A DNA stretch of 64,000 bases from Euphorbia lathyris (lineage: Eukaryota; Streptophyta; Magnoliopsida; Malpighiales; Euphorbiaceae): assembly GCF_963576675.1 (NCBI RefSeq), contig NC_088912.1, positions 58,536,895 through 58,600,894 of the forward strand, in the 5' to 3' direction. Shown in pieces: positions 11,439 to 22,147 of this stretch. The first letter of the stretch is position 1, and each line of letters starts with the position of its first letter. The notes below the pieces were generated by a model. It saw nothing but the letters and a program-made list of their open reading frames with translations, searched no databases and was not told the DNA's origin. Position numbers and translations under genes: made by a program.

Positions 11439-13126
11439 TCCTTAGGTTGAGAAACAAAGGCTTGCTTTTTCTTCAATTTCCTTGGAGAAGGCTCAGTGTT
11501 CTTGGAGAAGAATTTGAATTGAAGGTCAGTGAGGTTAGTGATAGGATCCCGCAGAGGTGAATCATCCAAAAGGTCAATAACTGGAGATTTATGAGCCTTT
11601 TTCTTGAGGCGTTTGAATTTCTTAGCCTTTAGAGGAGAAGGGTCAGCATGAATGGAGTCAAGGGACTCAGAGGATGAATTTATCCCTAGGTCAGCATAAG
11701 CTTTCGCTGTTGGCTCAGTTTGTTCTTCAACCTGCTCAACATCCACTGTCTCCTTAGTGTGAAACTGACCTCCAAAATTACCTAACTCATCCTCTTGGTC
11801 AGCAGTTGGTTTCTCTAGATCAATGCCTTGACTTCTCACAAAATGTGAGTCTTCAGAGATCACCGAGGCAATAGGGGCTGCGTTGATAGGGTTCAACTCT
11901 AAGGATTTCTTGCTCTTCTTCCTCAGACGTGTTTCTGGAGTATCCTCTTTTGCTTCTTCCTCAGGCTCAACTTGCCTTTTGAGGTTTTCTGCTGACTTGG
12001 GTCCATCCTGACCTTACACAGCTGCAGCTTTATTGCCTTTGGACACAAACCGAATCTTTTTCGGGGCAGCATCAATGTCTTTGGAAGAGGTTTGAATGGC
12101 TTTCCTCTTTCTGTCAGCGCGAGCTTGCTTTTCTTTCTTTCCCTCTCTGGTCAACATGCCCTGTGTTTCCTTAGCTACGGCCCCCTTACCTTTCTTGGGT
12201 ACAATGGGTTGGTCATAGACCAAGCCGAACAATGCAGCTGCAGTAATCTCAGTCCCCCAGACTTCAATTTCCTCAACCAAGCTCACCTGGTAGTCTTTGA
12301 GGATTTTGGTGATAAGTGAGCCTAACCTAAGGGTTCCAGTACTTCGTTGAAAACCACCGATGAGAAAAACTAGCATGTTGATCGGCTGGTAGGTCAGCAT
12401 GTGCCAAATGAAGCACTGTTCGAAGTTAGACGCTGAAGACGTGGAGTTGACCTTTGGAAAGAGAAAGTTGGTCAGTATGTAGTGTGCCATTTTCTGACGC
12501 TGACCCATGAAAGTACTAGCAATTTCCCCTGCATGACCAGTGGGTTTGCAAAACTCAGTGGGGTACTTAATTTTACTATGGTCACTTGTTGTTCTGAGTT
12601 TAGCTCCTTCGGTTTTCAACTTGAGTAAAGTGGCGAGATAGGGGGGATTTATGAAGATGTCTTTCCCTTTGACCTTGGTGACCATGTAGTCACTATTATC
12701 ATCAGCGGCTCTTAGGTTAGCGTAGAATTCCTTCACCAACTCTGGGTAGGTGGCTTCTCGAATAGAGAATAGCTCGGTCCAGCCATTCTTTGAGATCCAT
12801 TCGCAGAAGGGTTGCTCAGGTTCAACAAATCCCTTAGAGAACCATCGGGAGTGGTCAACCTTGTATCCCCTTACACTCTCGTAGACCGGTGTGTAGGTTC
12901 TCTCTATTGGTTTCTTCCCCTTGTCCTTCTGTTTCTTTGACGATGTAGCTTGGTCAGCCTGGGGTTTCTTGCTTGGGGTAATGACCTTAGAATGGTCATG
13001 CTGACCATGTTCCTGAGACTTGGTGGGAGTCTCGCTATATTCCTGCTGAGCATGAGATGGAGGGTTTTCATCGGAGCGGTTGTCATCGTAACCGGCACTG
13101 GAGATATTTTGTGAATCGTTAGACAT
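11439..13126 (-). pseudogene. E2 extra ORF downstream of pol, N-terminal part
   Basis: Starts MSNDSQNISSAG and stays in one frame to the E1 insertion, with one TAA at 12014-12016 after 370 codons. Residues 1-75 are polar. Residues about 85-320 form a folded-looking block with motifs CEWISKNGW, EFYANLRAADD, FINPPYLATLL and LTYQPINMLVFLIGG, resembling the family annotated as putative plant transposon protein. The rest is Lys- and acid-rich and may be nuclear. It begins about 500 bp after RNase H, where SIRE/Maximus copia elements carry an envelope-like or accessory ORF. I see no signal peptide or clear membrane segment, so an envelope role is not supported. Function unknown. Confidence 0.7.
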
Positions 13127-13635
13127 GATTCTTAGAGATTTTTGAGAGGTTTGGGATTTTTAGAGAGATAGAATTTGATTTCCAGAATTTCTAAGTGTAA
13201 AGAGGTAGAAGTGGGAATTCATCCACTATTTATAGGGGTGTCGAGTTGATCTGAAGCGTTGAGGTGGCGGTTTGACCTCAAGATAATCAACCGATAATGA
13301 TTCTGGCATTTATGACACAATCAGCGCATGTGTTTTCTAATTATTACGCTTACGTCATCTTAGGTGGCTATTTAATGCGCGTGCTAGTATTAATTCTACA
13401 ACGGATCTTTTACTCAGCGTTAAGAATGTCATACGTCTGGTATTCAGAGTAGTCAGTTTTACGTAGAATAATTATTCGTGTGCTTAGTAACTCGGCTTAA
13501 GATAATCACTCAGTGAGTACATCTACTCAGCATGGGGGATTTCATATCATGTTATACTCAGCATGCAATAGTTACTAATTTAGCACGAATCACTCAGCAT
13601 GGTAATCACTCAACATTTAATTTAAACATAGAATT
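13127..13635 (-). other. Spacer between E2 pol and its extra ORF
   Basis: About 510 bp without an ORF. It contains repeated CTCAGCAT words near 13530-13610. The minus strand has CTATAAATAG near 13231, upstream of the extra ORF, so a promoter of its own is possible but unproven. Confidence 0.5.
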
Positions 13636-15222
13636 TTATTGAAGTGGATTGAACATACCGATAGATTCTCTAAGTATGTTGAATTGCTCACGAGCCAGTG
13701 GCTTGGTGAAGATATCAGCAAGCTGCTCATCCGTTGGGACATAGGTCAGCTTGATCTCTCCCTTGAGTACATGGTCTCTGATGAAGTGATGCCTTATGCT
13801 GACGTACTTCATCCTGCTGTGTTGGATTGGGTTCTTTGATAGGTCAATGGCACTCTTGTTGTCACATTTGACTTCAATCATTTTAGTCTGAACACCGTAA
13901 TCTTCTAGCTGTTGCTTAATCTAGAGGACTTGAGCCACACAGCTTCCAGCAGCAATGTACTCAGCTTTAGTGATTGACAGGGCTACTGACGACTGCTTCT
14001 TACTGAACCAAGACACAAGACAGCTTCCAAGGAAATGACATCCTCCTGAGGTGCTTTTTCGTTCAAGCTTGTCTCGTCCGTAGTCAGCGTCAGTGTATCC
14101 AATGAGTGTGAAATCATAAGTATTGGGATACCATAAACCTGCATTCACTGAGCCTTGCAAATATCTAAGGATTCTTTTTACAGCTATGTAATGAGATTCC
14201 TTAGGGTTAGATTGATATCTAGCACAATAACATACTGAGAACTGAATGTCCGGCCTACTAGCAGTTAAGTAGAGTAGAGAGCCAATTATACCTCGGTATA
14301 ATTTGTTGTCTACTGACTTATAATTTTCGTCAGCGCAGAGGACAGTGTCAGTGCCCATTGGGGTAGATATTGACTTACAGTTCTCAAGTTGATACTTCTT
14401 CAATATCTCCTTAGCATACTTGGTTTGACTGATGAAGATGCCATTTTTCCCTTGTTTGATTTGAAGTCCAAGGAAGAAGTTGAGTTCTCCCATCATTGAC
14501 ATTTCAAACTCAGTCTGCATCTGCTTACTAAATTCCTTGCACATGGACTCATTAGTGGCACCAAAAATAATGTCATCAACATATATCTGAGCCAGTAGGG
14601 TATCTTTACCCTTCCTTTTAATGAATAAGGTTGTATCAGCTATACCTCTGACATAATTTCTAGTCAGCAGGAAACTGGTCAGCCTCTCATACCAAGCACG
14701 TGGTGCTTGCTTGAGACCATACAGAGCCTTTTTGAGCTTATAAACGTGGTTTGGGAACTTGGGATCCTCAAACCCTAGAGGCTGATTAACATAGACTTCC
14801 TCGTTTATAACTCCATTAAGGAATGCACTCTTAACATCCATTTGAAATAACTTAAAGTTCATGTAACTAGCATATGCACATAAAATTCTTATAGCCTCTA
14901 GCCTTGCCACTAGGGCGAAGGTCTCACCGTAGTCAATACCTTCTTACTGACTATAGCCCTGAGCTACAAGTCTTGCTTTGTTCCTGACTACGTTCCCTTG
15001 TTCATCTAGCTTGTTGCGGAAGACCCATCTTATTCCTATGGTCTGCTGGCTTTTTAGGTTTGGCACTAAGTCCCATACTTCATGTCTTCTGAACTGACCG
15101 AGTTCTTCTTGTATTGCACCCATCCAGAACTCATCGTGCTCAGCTTCAGAGAAGTTCTTTGGTTCCAGAACTGAGACGAATGCTACGTTGCTGAGATATC
15201 TCCTGAGTTGATTTCTTGTCAT
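13636..15222 (-). pseudogene. E2 reverse transcriptase and RNase H
   Basis: One continuous frame with two nonsense codons, TAA near 14943 and TAG at 13921. It opens with the RT lead-in QVWDLVP-like text, then ARLVAQGYSQ, QMDVKSAFLNG, YGLKQAPRAW and the YVDD box in AQIYVDDIIFG. RNase H follows with TDADYGRD, TKAEYIA, CDNKSAIDL and LADIFTKPL, ending after MFNPLQ. No frameshift is seen in this part. Catalytic residues remain, so loss of function is due to the stops only. Confidence 0.9.
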
Positions 15223-15414
15223 CAGGGTGTTTTCAGCAGCATCAAGAATAACACTCTCTGAGTGTCCTCTTGGTATTCTGATTTCTTTTGGTAGAGTGAT
15301 GTCTTGAGCTGGTTGTGTTTCAACAATCTCTGCAGGTATAGATTGGTTAGTGAAGACAATTTGAGTTTCACTTTTACCTTTGGTCAGCCCTTGAGGTAGT
15401 GACTCAGCGGCTGT

Positions 15415-16410
15415 TTATTGGTCAGCAGGTGCTGAGTATGGATCATCCTCAGTTAGCTGCTTGTCTTTTCCTGCAGGGTTAGTTTCATCGAACTCAACGT
15501 GTACAGACTCTTCTAAGACCTGAGTTCGTTTATTGAAAACTCTATATGCTTTGCTGTTTGTTGAGTAGCCTAAAAAGATAGCTTCATCAGCTTTTGAATC
15601 AAACTTAGCAAGGCTGTCTTTAGTATTTAAAATGAAACATTTACATCCGAAGGAACGAAAGTATCCAATGTTGGGTTTTCGTCCTTTCCAAAGTTCGTAG
15701 GGAGTCTTCTTTAATATGGGTCTGACTAGAGCCCTATTAATTATGTAGCAAGCTGTGTTGATAGCTTCTCCCCAAAAGTACTTCGGAAGCCTATTCTCAC
15801 TCAGCATTGTCCTGGCTATTTCAACCAAGGTTCTGTTTTTCCTCTCAACTACCCAATTCTGTTGAGGCGTTCTAGGAGCAGAAAATTATGGTCAATGCCG
15901 CTGGCTTCACAGAATTCAACAAACTGTTTATTTTTGAATTCTCCACCATTATCACTTCGGATGTGAGCTAACTTTAGGTCTTTATCATTTTCAAGTTTTC
16001 TTACTAATGTTGAAAATGTCTCAAAGGTTTCATCCTTGCTACTCAGCAAGATGATCCAAGTGTACCGAGAAAAGTCTATCTACAATGACCAAGGAAAATC
16101 TCCTATCACCCAAGCTCAGCGGCTGGACTGGTCCGAAGAGATCCAAGTGTAGCAACTCGAGTGGACGCTTGGTTGAGACAATGTTCTTACTGTGAAAAGA
16201 TTTTTTAGTTTGTTTTCCATACTGACAAGCATTGCATAATTGATCCTTTTCGAACTTAAGTTCTGGCAATCCCTCAACTAATTGCTTTCTTGCTAATTTG
16301 GCCAGGAGGTCCATGCTTACATGACCAAGTCTCATATGCCATAGCCAGGAATTTTCTTCCTTTGACACTAAGCATACATTTTTTGAAAATTTCTTTTCCA
16401 AATTCAGCAT
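15415..16410 (-). pseudogene. E2 integrase
   Basis: The pre-integrase HHCC domain shows WHMRLGHVS and CNACQYGKQ. The catalytic Asp residues lie in HLDLFGP and RSDNGGEF, and the Glu in VVERKNRT. The C-terminal part has the copia segment FNKRTQVLEESVHVEFDE. Two single-base shifts, near 16045 and 15850, move a short stretch out of frame and back. A nonsense codon stands near 15415, after which the same frame continues into the RT lead-in. Confidence 0.88.
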
Positions 16411-16769
16411 AAAGACATTATCAACACGAGGGGCAGTTAAAATTAATTCATTTGTTTTTCCCTCGAGTATTTTGCATCCAGTGTTATCAAATATAACTTT
16501 TCTGTCGTTGTCATATAGCTGAGCTACGCTCAGTAAGTTATATTTAAGTCCACTGACTAGGGAGACTGACTCAATAGTAGGATTACCACCAACGGTTCCT
16601 GACCCTACTATCTTATCCTTTTTGTTGTCTCCGAAACTTACGCTTCCACCTCATTTACGCACAAGTGTGATGAACTGAGTTTCATCACCAGTCATATGCC
16701 TCGAGCATGCGCTGTCAATGTACCACATCTTTGACTTCTCAGCACACCTCAGGCTTACCTGCAATATAG
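16411..16769 (-). pseudogene. E2 protease
   Basis: Minus-strand translation gives WYIDSACSRHMTG at about 16690-16725, the copia aspartic protease active site in its SIRE form, but with DSA in place of DSG. A TGA follows about 15 codons later. The distal part reads VSGLKYNLLSVAQL. The Gly-to-Ala change in the catalytic loop would probably weaken or kill activity. The gag zinc knuckles lie in a different frame, so a frame change falls near 16765. Confidence 0.7.
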
Positions 16770-18512
16770 CTAGTTATCTTTAGGTACCCAAGTCTTTTTG
16801 GGTCCTTGTTTGTTAGGCTCAGCAGGTGAAACATCATATTTAATCTTATGACGACACACTTGGATAGTGTGCCCATTTTCCCCACAAAAGTCACATCTGA
16901 CCTTCCGTTGGGGATATCTTACTGGCTGGTCAGCACCCCAATGCTGAGCATGCCAGCACACCTTTGTGGTGTGTTCTTTCTTCCCACAGAAGTCACACTG
17001 GACATTTCGCTAAGGATTCCATCTCTGCTGACTAGTACTTCGGTACTGAGTGTTCAGAGGAATATTTCTTTTATTCGAAACTTTGAATTGGTTCTGAATA
17101 GATGTGATGTCCTTTCTTAGTTTCTTAGAATCTGATTGGAGCTCAGAGACAAACCTGTGTGTAGTTTCTATGTTGCTATGCAAGGTTGAGTTGTCTTGGA
17201 GAAGATATCGAAGGTCACCGAGTTTGACCTCTTCAATCTCGTCACATCGCCTGCTGAGTGCTCTAACCTTCTTGTTACACTTTTTGATAAGTGTGTAGAG
17301 GTCACTCAAGGCATTTATCATTTCATTTCTGAGCAGGGGTAGTGATATTACCTCAGTTGAGTGTGCCTCATCGTCAGATGCAATGGAAGGGTCAGCATGC
17401 TCAGAAACACAAGGCTCAGCAAGCTCATCAGCCATGAAGCAAATCTTTGCTGACTCAGTGGCATCAGCTTCTGATGATGATGACTCATCACTGTCACTCC
17501 AGGTTGCCACCATTGCCTTCTTGCTATTCTTCTTTTCCTTCCTCAAGGTAGGGGAGCTTGATTTGATATGGCTAGTTTGATGACATTCAAAGCATGTGAT
17601 GGCCTTTGAGCTATCCTTCTTGTACTTGCTGTCGCTGGACTCAGCTTTGTACTTGTCAAACTTCTTGTAAGGCTTCTTGGAATATTTATCATTCTTTCTG
17701 AACAGCCTTTTCATTTTTCTAGTGAACATAGCCATTTCTTCATCGTCTATTGAGCTCCCATCAGTGGAGTCAGCTTTCATGATAAGAGACTTTTACTTCT
17801 TGTCCTCAGACTTCTCCTTCACCTCAAAGTTCTTCATTGAGATCTCATGGGTCAGCAGAGATCCAATGAGTTCATCATACTTGTAGTTGGTCAAGTCTTG
17901 AGCTTCCTCAACAACAGTTTTCTTAGCTTACCAGCTTTTGGGAAGACTCCTCAGTATCTTCTTGACTTGCTCTTCCTCAGTAAAGATCTTGCCAAGTCTT
18001 TTGAGCTCGTTGATTATGTTTGTGAATCTTGAGTTCATTTCAGAGATTTCTTCATCATCATTCATTTCAAACAGCTCGTACAACCTCATGTGCTGGTTCA
18101 CCTTGGACTCCTTAACTTTGTTGGTTCCTTCATAGGTGACCTCCAGTTTCTTCCAGATTTCCTATGCTGACTCACAACCTGAAATTTTGTTGTACTCTGC
18201 AGCATCTAACGCACAGTGAAGCATGTTTATATCTGAAGCATGATTTTGTAGCTTCTTGAGGTCATCTTCTGTCCACTTAGCCTCATCTTTAACAACCGTC
18301 TGGCCGTCAACAGTTTCAACAGGAACAAATGGGCCTTAGACTATAGAAAGCCATGCACTCATATTTGTTGCCTGAATGAAGTTTTTCATTCTGTTCTTCC
18401 AAAAGGTGTAGTTAGACCCGAAGAACAGAGGAGGCCGAGTAATGGACAGTCCCTCAGGAAGAATCTGAGTTGTCTGATTTCCTGGGAGGAAACGAGTGAT
18501 GTTCTCAGCCAT
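16770..18512 (-). pseudogene. E2 gag with several zinc knuckles
   Basis: The ATG at 18510-18512 gives MAENITRFLPG, 50 bp after the primer site. The N-terminal gag region is cut by several in-frame stops; the stretch 17780-17010 is open and carries an acidic Ser-rich block and a predicted coiled coil. A first knuckle, CFECHQTSH, has Ser where the last Cys should be. Two further CCHC motifs follow, one being CDFCGENGHTIQVC. Most damage is nonsense, not frameshift. Confidence 0.8.
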
Positions 18513-18560
18513 TGTGGGGATCAGCTCAAGATAGTTATATCTTGCTCAGTGAGCTTTCAA

Positions 18561-18572
18561 GCTCTGATACCA
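18561..18572 (-). other. Primer-binding site of E2 (tRNA-Met)
   Basis: The minus strand reads TGGTATCAGAGC, two bases from the LTR end. Confidence 0.9.
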
Positions 18573-18574
18573 CT

Positions 18575-19823
18575 TGTTGGTCCCGTGTAACGTGACAAGA
18601 TTAGTTCCAAGTGGGGGGGGATAGGAACTATTCTAAATTTTTGTCCGTTAAGGCTGACTTCTTTTCTTTAAGAAAAGGTTTACACAGCAGTGCTGAGTAG
18701 TTTAAGACACAAGTTTAGTCAACTGGTGACTAAGTCTGTTTCTTTTCTTGAGTCAGGAGATAGCAGTTGAGTCTATTCCTGAACTCAGCTTCTCGATGCA
18801 CTTAACTCAGCGTGAGTTCGTTACTTAGTCAGTTTTATAGCAAGCAATATATAAAGGAGTTAAAGGTTAGAAATATGTTACTATAACCGAGTACTCAGCT
18901 TCTCCTTTCTATAATTCGTTACTGAGTATACAAGAGTACCTTCCTCTATTCCTCTACTCACTCCTATTACTACCGCTGAGTACTATAACCGAGTACTCAG
19001 CTTCTCCTTTCTATACTTCTAGAAATGATAAGTGTTTGTCCTAAACAACAATTACTAAGACACTTTAGATGAATAATATCACTCTAGACTTTTACACAAG
19101 ATTGGAATTAGTGTAAGATTTGCTTTGCTTTTCTCATAGAACTTCAAGCATCAATTTGGTCAGCGTTTTGACTTGATTGAAGATCTACATCGAATGAATC
19201 ATTTGAGAGGCCTATTTATAGTGACACTTGATGCACCGGTGATTTTGAATTTCGAAATAACCATTAGAGAGAAACGGCTTCCTGTCGCTTTCACTCAGTA
19301 CGTGCTCAGTGTCCTCGGCCAATCAAATTCTTGTATCTTCTGTCTTCGCCAGTACTCAGCAGCTTTTCATCAGATGGAACAGAATGTTTCCACATTTAGT
19401 AAAGTCTTCCAGACAGCTTTCTGCGTCTTCTGAGCTTTACCCAAAGTAGAAATACTTGTCTCTAAGTTTGTTCTATTCTGCCGCTGACCTGACTACCTTG
19501 TCGCTTAACTCAGTAGCTTCGTCTTGAAGCCATTTAGATGAAGGCTTCTCGATCCTTCTTCATACTGGGCTGGCGTTTTACTTAGTACGACTGCGTTTTG
19601 TCTTCCTGGGCCGTGAGGTCTTGATCTGTTGACTTGGGCTTGACTTCCTCTTATGGGCCTTTAGGCTTTTTACCTTAATGTCTTATAAATCAAATAACTC
19701 AACATTGAACAAACACATTAGTGTGAATAAATCAAAGCATTTAAATTTAATGTGTTAGAATATTTTTATCATTCACATAAATAATTTTGTCAAATCAAAA
19801 TCGTGTGGAAAGGTGTTTCAACA
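18575..19823 (-). repeat. 5' LTR of E2
   Basis: 1249 bp from TGTTGGTCCC to TTTCAACA on the plus strand, bounded by the primer site on one side and the broken RNase H gene of E3 on the other. It contains many CTCAGC/GCTGAG words and a 34-bp sequence repeated 102 bp apart (18879 and 18981). The partner LTR lies outside the window, so identity cannot be checked. Confidence 0.85.
18879..19014. repeat. Short direct repeat inside E2 LTR, 102-bp period
   Basis: A block starting TACTATAACCGAGTACTCAG occurs at 18879 and again at 18981, continuing identically through CTTCTCCTTTCTATA. It may double a regulatory motif of the LTR. Confidence 0.8.
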
Positions 19824-20011
19824 TCATAATGCATCCAGACATTATCTCAAGCGATATCATCTCATTAGGGAGATCATAACCAGGGGAGATGTGAGAATAG
19901 AAAAGGTGCCCACTAACGACAACGTTGCAGATCCGTTGACCAAGCCATTACCACAAAGAGCTCACGATAGACATCTTCTTCTGGTATTAGTTTCAAGAAC
20001 AATTGGCTTTA
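19824..20011 (+). pseudogene. E3 RNase H, C-terminal end
   Basis: Plus-strand translation gives HYLKRYHLIREI, then VADPLTKPLPQ, the end of a copia RNase H closely like that of E1. A frameshift near 19980 precedes the normal stop at 20009-20011. The upstream part was displaced by E2 and is outside the window. Confidence 0.85.
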
Positions 20012-20026
20012 GTCCAAGTGGGAGAA
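20012..20026 (+). other. Polypurine tract of E3
   Basis: CCAAGTGGGAGAA directly before the LTR, matching the E1 tract. Confidence 0.8.
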
Positions 20027-21845
20027 TGTTGGAGTTTAGTGTCCTAAAGACAATTGTTTTAGGATATTAATATTAATGAATAAATTATTTATTTGATCAT
20101 TTGATTAATCAGATATATAGCATTAAAATGAAACTATATATAAAGGCAAGAATCTTTCATAAAGAAAGTAACCTTAAGTTTATTTAAGTAGTTATAAAGT
20201 GTTCATACAAGCATGAAGTGAGACTGTACTTTATAATAGACCAATAGACTTAAAGTAAACCCAAGTCAAGTGATATGTTATAGGGGTTGGCATATTACTG
20301 TTGAGACTTGCATGTAACAGTGTTTTCTGTCGAGACAGAAAGCTGATCTCACAAGCTTTAGATATTCAGATATCTAGACAGTTACATGGATCCAGTGAAG
20401 GAGTTCATTAGGATTGGGACCCGACTTGAGATAACAGAATGGATTGATTTATCTAATGTGTCAACTGTTCATCTCATTGGTATTAATAGGTATAACTAAT
20501 CCTCAGACTCAAACATTCGTTAATTAGTGATTCTGGATTATGGAGTCTGATACTTTGATTCTGTGCGAGCACGATCCAATAGGTGAGAGCCTAGGGTGAG
20601 TGAGAGCAGGGTTGGGTATGACACAAAGTAATTGTAGAATAGTTAATGTCAGATTGAGCATTCGTCACTCCCGGTAAGTGGGAGATATATCCAAATGGTC
20701 GTTTGTGGTGAATTGACTGAAATCCTTGCAAGGTGATACAGTTAAGAGTAGAAATGAACATTTCACTTAACTTATCTTTTCAGAGTGAATTCAACCTGTA
20801 CAAGTAAAACCGGACTCTTCGTTATATGTAACCTTGACACATTCCATGGTTATAAGGAATTGACCGACAGGATATAGTTGATGAAGGATCGTATTATCCT
20901 GTACCTAATACAGAAAGGTTAACATCAGTTATCAACTGACTTCTGAATTGCTCTGGGGGAATATCATAGGTTCTGCTAGTAACAGCTCGCGATGGTATTC
21001 CGTTATATATATGTTGGAATTAATCGTGATGAATAATTTCAAAGAATATATACGGCTAGTGGCAATAAAGAACCTAATGGGTCGCATATGGGACTTGGAA
21101 TCGGAGGACGAAAACATAATTAGCAGGACACAGACACATGGGCCGAAATTTACATATTAGTTAGGGATATTAATTTAGTTTAATAATTATAATTAGATTA
21201 TGATTATGAATTAAACTAAAGAATTATCTGATAATATTAATTGGATGTTTTATGAAATTAAAACTCTAATTAATTATCCCTAACATTAATTAATTATTAA
21301 TTTGATTAATAATAATTATCTAAATATAATTAGTTATTGTTTAGATAATATTAAAGTGTTTATTTAATTATCTAATTAGGAATCCTATTCAGAATAAGAT
21401 TCCAATTAATTAAATTCCTAACACAACTAGGATTAGGGTTTCGGAAGTCTATAAATAACCCCTAGCCTCAGTATTTCGGGCAACATAAGAAAAGGAGGAG
21501 AATGAATTGTTCCATCGTCGTCTCGGCTAATTTACTTTATTTCTTACTCCCTCTTTGATCTCGTATCGATTTCTGTTAGAGGCAATCACTGCGATTGCTA
21601 TTTATTAAAGGTTGACTACTGATTAGTTTTGGTTTTTGTGTTGAATCAAATGTTCGTGGTTCACGAGTTGATAATAACAAGTTATGGGTACTTCGTTTGC
21701 AACGGTAGATAGTTCTTCGATAAAGGTATTACTTTCTATCCCTCTTTATATGAAATAACAATTAACAGATCTTGGAAAAGGGAAATAGATAAAATAGATA
21801 AAATTTTATTATTCCGCTATGCCTAGGCTTGTGTATTTTCCTACA
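20027..21845 (+). repeat. 3' LTR of copia element E3
   Basis: About 1819 bp, TGTTGGAGTTTAGTGTCC...TTCCTACA. In the opposite orientation it resembles the E1 LTR at both ends (GTTTAGTGTCCTA, CCGCTATGCCTAGGC) and in internal blocks, so E3 is an older or sister family of E1. It is followed directly by LINE sequence in mid-ORF1, so E3 was inserted in the LINE. Confidence 0.85.
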
Positions 21846-22088
21846 GCTAATCCTCTTTTTGTTTCCAAAGAAGAGGTCCAGGGTGATTCCCTAGTTCATG
21901 CCTCCCAAGGAAAAGAGAAGCATAATGAGGTTAGTTTCCCTAAACTCGGTGTGGAGCCTAAAAATGGAAAGGCTATGGGTATTAATAAAACAAGTATGAA
22001 AAAACCTAAAGTAGTCATAAGAATAACCAATCATCGTTGGAGTTCTTGGTTAAAAGGGGTCCTACTGGTACCTCTTCGAGGCTCATAG
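21846..22088 (+). pseudogene. LINE ORF1, C-terminal remnant
   Basis: About 80 open codons, polar and Lys-rich, in the place of the ORF1 tail before ORF2. The DUF4283-like and zinc-knuckle parts are missing, since E3 is inserted upstream. The 60 bp to the ORF2 start contain no feature. Confidence 0.6.
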
Positions 22089-22147
22089 GAGCCCCGAATA
22101 AGTATCTGGTCTAGGGTTTGGGTCTGGGGTCTGTAGTCTTCCGTCTT

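Larger units (their letters stand above)
1293..19823 (-). mobile_element. SIRE/Maximus-type copia element E2 (host of E1)
   Basis: From right to left: LTR, tRNA-Met primer site, gag with extra zinc knuckles, protease, integrase, RT, RNase H, and a very long additional ORF. A long ORF after pol and RT text such as YVDDIIFGATN are typical of the SIRE lineage. The element is interrupted by E1 and, at the left edge, by a gypsy-like LTR; its own 3' LTR lies outside the window. It sits inside the RNase H region of element E3, at TCATA (19824-19828). Pol is broken mostly by nonsense codons. CTCAGC-like hexamers are strikingly common through the element. Confidence 0.85.

Noticed and set aside
12014..13126. 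Envelope glycoprotein call for the E2 extra ORF
   Set aside because: No signal peptide, no clear membrane anchor, no cleavage site or glycoprotein features visible.
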